Source: Lineus longissimus (Eukaryota > Nemertea > Pilidiophora > Heteronemertea > Lineidae). Taken from it: a DNA stretch of 64,000 nt. How positions within the stretch are numbered: position 1 is the first letter of the stretch; every line of letters starts with the position of its first letter. Under the pieces are notes generated by a model. The model saw nothing but the letters and a program-made list of their open reading frames with translations. It did no database searches and was not told the DNA's origin. The position numbers and the translations under genes are program-made. The stretch covers positions 11,470,001-11,534,000 of the forward strand of contig NC_088319.1 in NCBI RefSeq assembly GCF_910592395.1, in the 5' to 3' direction. Below are positions 51,201 through 60,665 of this stretch, one piece after another.

Positions 51201-51733
51201 GGTGTCATAAAAAAGTAGATTGAAAATGTTGAACCTCTAAACTTAAGCAAAGAAGTCACGAGCACATAACGTATTTTAAAAACATATAAGACTTTTGGTT
51301 ATGATCATCTCTTCTCTGCTGGCAATGAGGAAGACTGCTTAGATTATTCATGTTCCATTTTTCTTCCATCCATTTTCTTAATACCCAACCAAGTAAGGAT
51401 AATGACAAGGTTGTGACCATTGATGTCAGAAACCTCAGCCTTTTTCCGTCCTATAGATACACTATCAGAGAACTACAATGTAAAGCTACGTATTGCTTAT
51501 TAGCACCTAATAAAAATATCAAAGGCAAACTTTTCCGCTTGTGTCAGCCCTTCTCAACAATTGTATGCAAACCCTTTACTATGATAGTCAAGAGCTGTTT
51601 CAGAAAATACTTTGATTACACGCATTATTTTAAATGCTTTTCTTTTCAGCCACTTGACTTTTTAAACCAAATCCAGATAAAATATCTTTAAGTAGTTGGA
51701 CGACTTTGTTCTCACGGTCACACAGCCAGTGCC
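45230..51733. other. Region upstream of TAF10, no confident gene
   Basis: About 6.5 kb with no protein I recognise. It contains a fragment of the fold-back family near 48605, poly-C at 48326-48340, poly-G at 50699-50708, and one exon-like open stretch at 47900-48166 listed separately. The promoter and any 5' exon of TAF10 must lie here but could not be placed. Confidence 0.4.
47900..48166 (+). other. Unrecognised open stretch of ~88 codons
   Basis: It reads KDTIEVILTPATVERVFCRQ, then IDPHNFTIIVTANQMREIPV, then a Ser/Asp-rich part (DDIEFSSADECQTSDDV). It has no ATG near its start and a stop immediately upstream, so it would need a splice acceptor there (gcagtag| is possible). No family is recognised. 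It may be chance, a transposon remnant, or an exon of an unseen gene. Confidence 0.2.
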
Positions 51734-52295
51734 CTATCTCATGGAATCAGCATCAGCCGCCATCTCTCCGAGCATCTCCCACCTCTTTGAGTGATGGCCA
51801 AACACCTCGCCGAGGAAATCCAGCCAAGGACTGTAATCAAATCCCTCATATATGTAAGGACCGTTGACGAAGCTTTCAAACCAATCTTGACACCGAGCCT
51901 CAGTGTTTGAGCTGTTACAGTTGAAATGTATGCTTCGGTTTCTCCCATGTGCGCAACTGTATTAACCCTAACAGCTCAAATGTTGAAACCAGAGATACAA
52001 CATTGGTTTCAAAACCTGAACACAGCTCTCCTTTGGTGTCCTGGCATAGCCTCACAATAGTGAGGAAGCTGCCAGTTAGGTGTATTAAGGTCCATACAAT
52101 GACCTTGTTTATGGGCGGTCTTCCTTCTGGATTTGCTCAGAGAGGTGGTTGGCCATGACTCCAAGAGGTGGGTGATGCTTGAAGGAGTTGCAGCCGCTTC
52201 CACAGGGTGTGTCCATGCTTCGCAACTTTGATCCTATTTTGATTGGGAACACATCTACCTCCAATCGATCATTTGAAAGTACAGTATCCCACAAG
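51734..52295 (-). pseudogene. Cytosolic sulfotransferase-like remnant
   Basis: On the minus strand, about 52294-52110 is open and reads DVFPIKIGSKLRSMDTPCGS then FKHHPPLGVMANHLSEQIQK, like the region before the central strand of SULT enzymes (the K-T-H-L-P segment). It then hits a stop. The following bases in shifted frames give KVIV and PHYCEAMP, weakly like the RNPKD-VSYY segment. After a 75-bp hairpin, 51905-51734 is open again: CQDWFESFVNGPYIYEGFDY, SPWLDFLGEVFGHH, like the W..FF..F..G...Y..W..H segment, ending at a stop. Frameshifts, a lost stop-free frame and no introns point to a decayed copy. The family call rests on motif order alone. Confidence 0.5.
51906..51980. mobile_element. 75-bp inverted-repeat insertion in the sulfotransferase remnant
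   Basis: TTTGAGCTGTTACAGTT (51906-51922) is an inverted copy of AACCCTAACAGCTCAAA (51964-51980) with two mismatches. It sits between the two sulfotransferase-like blocks, suggesting a small hairpin element inserted there. No target duplication is clear. Confidence 0.4.
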
Positions 52296-52481
52296 TACTT
52301 TTACCTACAGCCGATTATTTCCAGATAGATGTTGCACATACTGCACTGTGTACAAACAACCAGGAGTATACCCCCCCACGGTCAATTGCACCTTTCTTGT
52401 TACCCAGGGTACTTCTGAATCAATGCGAATCGGCTGCGTCTTTCAATTGGCTGTACCCCAAAAGTTTTAACACATGTCCAC

Positions 52482-52487
52482 TTTATT
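52482..52487 (-). terminator. Candidate polyadenylation signal for CLIC
   Basis: The plus-strand tttatt is AATAAA on the minus strand, about 450 bp after the CLIC stop codon at 52940. It is the nearest canonical hexamer I noticed. Confidence 0.35.
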
Positions 52488-52939
52488 TGACAAATAATAG
52501 GGCAACTGGAATGTTCTTCCTGTCGGTGTAGCTGGGTCGGCTTATGACACACTTGTACACAGCGTACTTATAATTCATGCCCAGCGTCCTCACCTCACCA
52601 CAAAAGACAAGATGATATTGCCACAATGTTGGTAGATAAAATGATTTCACACAGTATAACATTCCTGTTGTCTTTCTTCTAACCTGTTCAAAATCTTTAA
52701 AATGCTGTCATACAGGATATCTGATGTCGTAATCCATCAGTAGTGATATACCTAAGCCATAAAGCAGAATATTTAAATGCCTTTCAAAATGCAAAGATTC
52801 AGAGCGCATGCATATTCCTCTTTACATCAACAGCAGCAAATCCTTCTTGAATATCCTATTCAGCAGCTTGTATAATTACCACTATCCTTCCCAGTTTAAA
52901 TTGGGAAAACTAACAAAAGGATTGACTGAAATATTCCTG

Positions 52940-53695
52940 TTAAATCTGCGACAATCCAGACGGTATTTCCCAGCTATACTGCGCCGGTGCCTCCTGGCCA
53001 TATTTCGGCTCCTGTTCAGCCTTACGAAGTTTTGCGGAGTCGGCTTTGTCTATCCAATGATAGATGATCTCCTGATCGGAAGGGCACGTTTTCTTGAAGA
53101 TATCGCTCTGGTAAGCATTGTGCAGATAACGCCAGAGATGTTTGAATTCCCGTGGGAACTGGTACCCTTTGTAAGCTTGCGATGCAACGCGGATGTGTTG
53201 TAACTTTGGCAGAAGCATACAGTCAAGGTGCGTGAGGTAGTCCCCACACATGAACTTTGTTCCAACCGACTCCAGGTAGTCGTTAATCTTCTGAAGTTCA
53301 GTCTGCAAACCAACGGGGGAGAGTGCCACATCTTTTAAGAAAAACGTATACTTGGAGAAGACCTGCAACGTGACATCTTCGGCGGCTTGGCTGTTGTACG
53401 CCAGCGACGGTTTGGGGAAATGTTCGTCGATGTAATCAACTATCTCCTGGTTGTCTTTGATGACCTCTGTGCCGTGGACCAGCGTCGGCAGACGGTTTGA
53501 GATAGACTTGAACTCTGGCGGCGTCTTGCTTGGATTAACAGTCGTGACCCTGAAGGTCAGGGCATCACCGTTTGCCTTCAATAGCAGTATCATAAAAATC
53601 CTCTGGCAGAATGGACATGCCCCGTAACATTTTCCGTCCTTGCCAGAGCGTACAAATAATTCAACAAAGTTTGGCGACACTGAATTTTCCGACAT
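52940..53695 (-). CDS. CLIC: CLIC / EXC-4 family chloride intracellular channel protein
   Basis: CLIC proteins are GST-omega-fold proteins found soluble or membrane-associated, with roles in tube formation, vesicle traffic and redox chemistry. The 251-residue product starts at the ATG at 53695 (MSENSVSPNFVELFVRSGKD). Residues 24-30 are YGACPFC, and the possible membrane segment FCQRIFMILLLKANGDALTF follows. Later blocks match the fly and vertebrate proteins: NRLPTLVHGTEVIKDNQEIV, GDYLTHLDCMLLPKLQHIRV, FPREFKHLWRYLHNAYQSDI, CPSDQEIIYHW. The frame upstream is open to a stop within the same exon but lacks an ATG. An acceptor (ctttcag|gttatc) at about 53831 suggests an intron in the 5' UTR. The whole coding region is one exon, whereas most animal CLIC genes are interrupted. 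A signal peptide is absent, as usual for the family. Confidence 0.93.
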   Translation of the reverse strand: MSENSVSPNFVELFVRSGKDGKCYGACPFCQRIFMILLLKANGDALTFRVTTVNPSKTPPEFKSISNRLPTLVHGTEVIKDNQEIVDYIDEHFPKPSLAYNSQAAEDVTLQVFSKYTFFLKDVALSPVGLQTELQKINDYLESVGTKFMCGDYLTHLDCMLLPKLQHIRVASQAYKGYQFPREFKHLWRYLHNAYQSDIFKKTCPSDQEIIYHWIDKADSAKLRKAEQEPKYGQEAPAQYSWEIPSGLSQI

Positions 53696-55278
53696 TGTCC
53701 AATTTTTTACATCTAAATCCAGCTGTGGAATCCGGATGCCTGACCCACTCAGATCTGGGTACACTTGAGCGTGGCTGTCCACTTGATGATGAGAATACTT
53801 CTTCGGTCTTCAGCAGCCAGTGTTGATAACCTGAAAGATGGAACAAAAATAGAGTTGAATACACTATGAGGTGAAAAGTCTGTGTTAAATTATCAGATAT
53901 CCACTATTATCCTGAATTATTCCCTTGTCCATGGAATAAACCTGCTAATATCATCTGTCTCTAACCAATTACCGAGGACAATATATTTCAAACTCTCAAC
54001 ACACTGCCTTGGCCCAGGCCTATACAGTGTGTTTAGCAACAAAATCAATTTATGACACATGTCCTGTTTGGGAGGACCATCTGGTGGAGCTTGAGAATAT
54101 AATAAGTTATGTTTAACCCTTTCAAAAATTTATTGCTTATTTTGAACACATATGGCATGCTGCATTATTCTAAAGATATACCAGTGCAATGTTAGCGACA
54201 TCAGCAGTGTCAATTGTAATTGATCAAATTTCAAATTTCAAATTCAAGATTCGATAGCAAGAGTGATCATGATATTTTCAAGGTCACCATACATGTACCA
54301 TCAGGTCTTATGGCCATTAAAAGGTAACAGGTAGGCCTAAGCGGACCCACTGAATTATTTTTGCACCTCAAAATGCTCAATTCTGTTCATAAGTCCCATG
54401 AGGTAGTGCATGAAGCCCCAAACTATGTCCCCACTTTCTGGTGGAGATAGCAATATTAGAGAGGTACAATCATCTGATCATGCACTTTCGGCCAGTCCAC
54501 TACTTTTTAAATGTGAAAATGGCTATTTTATAGCTGCGCGTACACTTTCTCACGCTGTTATTTGCTAAGCATGGATATGATGAAATCTATATAAACTCTC
54601 AACCATCTAAAAACCTGTCAGCAACAGCTGTATATGAAGGCTATGATAAAACCTATCTAAACTACATCATATTGCTGGCATGCTGTAGGTATTTTTCTTG
54701 ATGATTTCTGGCTGATATTTTTGTCAGAATCATTTACAGAAAGAAATGAGTCACGTATAGGGAGATACACATAGCTGACATAAATCAGGTAAATATTTCT
54801 AGTTATGTCTGGCGTGGGAGAAATATTTTACCACTACCTGAGACTGAGAAAGAAAATACTAAATTTCCTTGGGATATCATATCCTTCAATTTCTGTTCAA
54901 TTCTATTACCGGTACTTTATACCTGGGTAGGGTATTTAAGGCAAGGTTGACAGAGAGACCTATCTAGAGTCTCATGCCTCTCAACTTTGGGGTGCGGAAC
55001 CCCGAATCTTGACCACTATTCAAAAACAGGGCCGTATTTAGCACCATTAGGGGACCGGGGAAACTCCCCCCGGCCACCCAGACAGTGCAAAACATATATG
55101 TTTTCATGCAGATTTGGGCCTTTATGGGACAAAAAATGGTGTCCTGCCCCACACCTCCCTCCCCTGAGACTGAGAGCCTACTTCACCCGGCCCCCACCCA
55201 CTTGGACAAAAAAGTACCCTTGAGAAACCGAGCCAAAGACACGTAGAGTGGCTCAAAGATGACAGTCACAACTGGACT

Positions 55279-55347
55279 CAGTGTCCTTAATAGAGAGGGT
55301 GTCCTGCTTAAAGAGGTGTCCGCTAAAATAGGTTTCACACTGTATTT
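55279..55347 (+). repeat. Right-end fragment of the 182-bp MITE family
   Basis: It contains gtgtccttaatagagagg, gtgtcc and gaggtgtccgctaaaatagg in the order of the 21351-21532 right half, ending tttcacactgta. Confidence 0.6.
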
Positions 55348-58300
55348 CACCAAGAAAATTACCAACTTTATGTACATTTATACCATGCAAGTTCCATAGT
55401 CTGAACAACGTGCTCAATACTTCCACAAGAAAGGAGCTGTGATGTAGTCCATCTACCTTGCTGAACAAGTCAGACAATATTCCCTAGGGTGTGACCACAC
55501 TTGACACCTCACGCTAAAGGTATGCCGTAAACACCGCGTACTGTGCTGTGCTTCAAATTATCAAGCATCATTGAGTCAAAGCACTCAATTTACATTTGTA
55601 ATTTGAAATATTCTCATTCAGAATATGCATACACATGGGTATGTTGCACATATTGAAAAAAAGGATTGAAGCAGGTTTCATACCGACGATATTGATGGGA
55701 AAACTTCTTGTGGCAACTCTGAGGTCTTAGACATAGTGGGAGACAACTCGAAAGTTTGTCTGAAGTGAAAGTTTTTGGCACTATATTTGGCTTTTCTTAA
55801 TCTTATTGTAAAACGAGTGACTTTCAAAGTGACCCTCCCATTGTGCCAATTATGTCAAACAAGGGAAAACATTGGCAACAAACAGGGGAAACCCCCCCCC
55901 CCCCCCCAACTCTTTTGACCTCTGGCTCTGCAATTACATAAACAAGAGGCCCATCGACCATTGGTCAGCTGCAATATTTGAGGCAGCAGCTGAAAAGATT
56001 GTCAACCACAAATCCATCCACGCTCAGCAAATTAAGGGGGAAAGTGCTTTTATCGATGTTCCAAAATGACCCCCTATACAGTAGAAAGACATCTGTAATA
56101 CCTAAGGTACACCTGGATTCATGATAGTTAAGAGACAGCAGTCCATTAGTACTGGAAGATTAATGTAAAAACAAACAAAGGAAAAAACAGCGCCTGAACA
56201 CCAGGTAAACACATCGGCTGTCTGGCCCAGAGAAAAATCTCATCGACATGTTCAAGGTGCCCCAAGATCTGCAGTCGTTGTAGAACAAAGGAACTGATGC
56301 AGAAGTACATGAAGGCCTATCTCGGAAAATTTGTAAAGACATGTAGAGAAACATTAAGACTAAAAGAAGATACATTGTAGGCCTACTATATTAAGCCTAA
56401 GCTACTTGCATCACATCTAAAATACAATCTAAGCTACTTGCATCACATCTAAAATACAATCTAAGCTACAAAGCAATTGAAAAGTCTAAATTTGAGAGGT
56501 TATCGTCACAACAAAGGATTTGGAATCTGAATTTCTCACTTATTTATAGCATTTCAATTCATGGTGCTGGGCCTAGGGTAATAAATGACGAAAATTTCAA
56601 AGATGCAACCGCCTACATTATTTCATGCATCTAAAGGCATGAAATATATTGCCAGCTGCCGGAAATTGGACTTAAGGTACATGTATCTAATGCAAATAGT
56701 AGTGATAACATCATCAATAGTTTTAGGCAAAGGCCATCATTTTTTTAGACTTCAAAAATGTCAAACTCTATTTCACACAACACCATGTGCAAAATTAAAG
56801 TAATGTCTGTGAATGATATTACTTCAAATCTGTATTGTAAACATACCATGTAGTTTTTTTCTTGATGAAATGAGCCAACTAACCTAAGTTACATGTTCAT
56901 CAATCCATTCCAAACTAAACAAAAGTTGAAAAGTAACAGAAAAGCAGACTTACCTCAACTTTTTAAATTGAAAAATCTCCGTAAACGAAATCCAGTCTGT
57001 ATGCACTCCACCTCTCTAGCCTTCCACATGTAAGTTGGCTCACACCTATGTCGGCTCACACCTATAACTCAAGAGCTCTTGGACCTCCACGCAGCCAGTA
57101 CAGTATTATTTATGCAGGATTCCTGGCCACAGCATGTGTGTGCACAGATATGGAGCCGCAAATTGGTGCAGCCACACTGTTCAGACTTTTCATTGATTTT
57201 TCTTTCGCACAAATTTGTAATTAAGCAAGTTATGAGCCGACACAATTGAATGAGTTTCACCTGTTATTCGCAGGTGAAATGTGTGGCATAATGTGCAAAT
57301 GATCTGTAAAATCGACACGGCATGAATGGGGACCACGGAAATTGCAATTTTGTGGTTTCTGTACAGGTCTGGGAAATAATGAATGGAAAACGTTTTTTTT
57401 CAGTTTTAAAGTAGATTTTCCAGTTAATTATTGATCTGGTTTATGCACACTCAAGGTATCAATGATCCGATACCCAGGGTATTTTAAAAAGGTACAGCTT
57501 GTAAATTACACTATGAAAGTTAAACATTAATCAGCCTCAGAGCAGCATGAGTCGCCCTCTGCCGGCTAACATATGAGGCAGTGCAGGATTGTATTATTGA
57601 TTCTCAAGATGAATATTATAAGTGTTACAAGGATGAGAGTGTGAGTGTGATAAAATGAAAAGAAGGTTTACCACCGACTGCAATATATACACTTTTAAGG
57701 TGGATCTTGCTTGAAAACAATAGATAAAATGACAAAAAATGGTACGGTTTAGCCCTGGCTACAGTACAATGTAGGCTTTAAAATTCTGTCTAAATCAAAA
57801 GCTGTTTATTTTCTTTGATTAATAATTAGACGAAGAAAAACCTAATTTTTTCTTATCATATACATAAATAAGAAAAACGTTTTTTGGGCCCGAGTGAAGA
57901 GTTCACTGACACTTTTTTGCTCTAATGAGAAATGCCCTTTATTTCGTCACTTAAAACAAGGCTAATGACCTTTTTTGGGAAATGGTAGTGAATTGTCGAG
58001 TCGCTCCCTATTTTGTTCAGATTTCGTGTGTGTTTGTGGTGTTAAAGTTTATATTGCAGTGGTAACAAGGGTATATCAAATCCCTCAAAAAGGCAAAATT
58101 ACTGTCGTCTTTTATCTTTTATATCAGATCATTTCCACATTCTTATTTTTATCTGATCCCAGTGTCTGATATGGCGAGTTATTTTTTTAAAGAGAGGTCA
58201 CACAGTTTTGTAATTAAAAATTTCATTATATCTATCATCATTCCAACTTTTACAATCCATAGGTACATAGTACATGTGCCCATTCATAATTCAAAGTTGT

Positions 58301-59994
58301 TTCTGTAAAGATGATGTTAGCCTATTTGGTCAGGTTTGGATCCCAACCAGGTATTATGTTAGACATTGTGTAAAAAGTGTTTATTTTTTCCAGTCAATAG
58401 ACAGGTATGAGGTAGTGCATGTAGTGTAAGTCAACACCAATAGCCCCCTCCCTTACCACAAATTGGTGATAAGTCTTTGTCTGAACTATACTTGTAGGTC
58501 TTCACATGTTACTCAAACTGACAGTGCGACAATACTCAACAGAGGTACTCCACTTCTACCGGAAGAAGAAGAAGAAGACAATGAAGTCAATTGATAGCTT
58601 TTAGTGCCTGCTATTAACGAGCGTTTAAAATCGCAGCGATATTCTACGCACTCGTTTGCCGTGGTCATCACAGGCCCTTACCTAAATACTAGTTAACATC
58701 GAACAAAGTGATGACTGGTTCCACCTGCAGCCAAGGAATATATCCTTTGTCGCACATACATTGCAGCGATTAGCGATTATAATATAATGATGTCATAATC
58801 GCTCGTATGGATGGAGCTTTTACTGTATAGGCCTACATAGTACAGTGCCCTTCTCAGCGAAACAGACCTCCATTCTGTAGAATATGGTCATGTACCATAG
58901 TATATCATGTACATGTACATCATGACATGGTTTATTCTTTTCTATGCATGTATGCATGTTGCGTCATGTACATATCTTGTACAGACTCTATTTTCGGACA
59001 TGAACAAACACCTGCACAAAACGATATCTTCAATCCAGTATCCCGAAAATCACCCAAAGTATTCACGAACACATGTTTGAGAATAAAAAACGAAATAATA
59101 GACATCAACATTTTATCTTACCATTATTCGAGGTCATTTTCGTTATTTTTCGTCTTTATGTTTTGTCCGAAAATTGGAAAAGAGTGAACGTTGTGGTTGT
59201 CGAGATTTTTAAACACACTGATTCCATGCAAACCGCAAGTCAAATGATACCAGGCTGTCTTCGGCTGGCGTTCAAGAAATATGAGCTGTCTTCCAGTATA
59301 GGGAGGAGCAGGAAGTCCTTCTAACATGTCCAGCAACATAACAATTAACCAACAGCACAGAGATTTAAAATGGAGGGGGGGGGGGCTTTATTGGGCCTGC
59401 ATGTGTGAGTGTGAAGTAGTTTCCAAGTATTGGTTATTCCCAAACCTGGAATGCGGAATGGCATCTTTTTTGCCATTCATATCCATAGTCTTCATTCACA
59501 GAAGACCACTGCCATTCTTGAGGAGTGAAAAGCTAATAAGATGAAAAAGAACACAAACTCTTTAAACTTCATACATTATGTACACCATTGAGGATGCGGT
59601 AGAACTGGCTACATAAGAAGCATACAGTGGTGGAATAAATCATAACCCTCACAGACAGTATGACAACTATGAAATCGAAGACGAAAGGTGAAAAGGCAAT
59701 TTTTTTGTCTTGGGTCACCAGTCTTATTTATTTAAGTCAATCTGTCTTTTCAACACACTATCGTCTTTTCATCAATGTTGATCTTAATTGATTAAATTTA
59801 AATTCAATGAAATTATCCCTGTATGTGACAAAGTAAAAGTTATGGGTTTATAGAATGATATCTATCAACTACAATAGTGGCCATCATTGGACTTTATGTA
59901 CAGTGAGTGGAGCCCCCTTGGCGGACACCATTTTATAAGGGCACTGCATATGGTCCTAAAATGGTCGTTTCCATTTGAAATCGACCACTGTAAT

Positions 59995-60065
59995 CAGGAC
60001 ACCTCTCCGTTAAGAACAGTATTTGTCAGTCCCAAGAGTGTCCTTAATAAAGAGGTTATACTGCT
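59995..60065 (-). repeat. Fragment of the 182-bp MITE family
   Basis: It contains aggacacctctccgttaag, cagtatttgtcagtcccaag and agtgtccttaataaagagg, in the inverted order expected for the family's left half. Confidence 0.5.
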
Positions 60066-60092
60066 AGTGAGTAATAACAAATGAGTGGCTAT

Positions 60093-60341
60093 GTACACAG
60101 CAGACTGCTGTGTACCCAGGAACAAGTTGGTTGCATGCACAGCAGAGGCGAATTAACATAACCGCGTCATCGATGATGTCAGCTGGAGAAAAAATGGTCC
60201 CGTTGTGATTTTTCTGACCCCATTCTACATCTGGCTATGACCCCCAAGTAAATCTAAGGCATATGGAGCCCCGGTTTTTGGATGGCACGTGTGCCATATG
60301 GCCAAAACAATTTTCTCCAGCCGGCGAAGTCTGCTGTGTAC
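60093..60341. mobile_element. 249-bp inverted-repeat element
   Basis: GTACACAGCAGAC (60093-60105) is the exact reverse complement of 60329-60341. A second inner pair, gctggagaaaa (60182-60192) and ttttctccagc (60311-60321), is also inverted. The left terminus is itself a near palindrome (gtacacagcagactgctgtgtac). No reading frame is present. It may be a MITE. Confidence 0.45.
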
Positions 60342-60665
60342 TCTAGACAATGCGCGTGCCTGTACATTGTATTCACAGCATGTTGTGTATTCAAGAGAAA
60401 ATGTTGCTAGGATTCACAGCAGGTAGCATAAAATCGGAGGTGGGGCTTTATAACGAGCCTAATGACTATTAATATAAAATGCTGTGAATATAAAACTATT
60501 GTCTGTTGCATACACAGCATGCTGTGTTCATCCTCTTCCAATAACAAATGCGCAATACATGTCCTACCTGTACCATTGTGTACAGGTGTATCATGTTTTG
60601 GGCATTTGTTATCATGGCCGACTTTCGAATGTGGTCTAGCTATGATGTATCTTGAGCAGCAGCAC

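Larger units (their letters stand above)
53832..60092. other. Region between CLIC and the zinc-finger gene
   Basis: No coding exon is recognised in 6.3 kb. It includes MITE right-end fragments at 55279-55347 and 59995-60065, a two-copy 31-bp duplication at about 56400-56460 (aagctacttgcatcacatct...), poly-C at 55893-55909 and poly-G at 59372-59384. CLIC 5' exons and promoter presumably lie in the left part. Confidence 0.4.

Noticed and set aside
53696-53782. N-terminal extension of CLIC upstream of 53695
   Set aside because: The extension is open but has no ATG. It would start at GTG, and the family's conserved region begins after the ATG at 53695.
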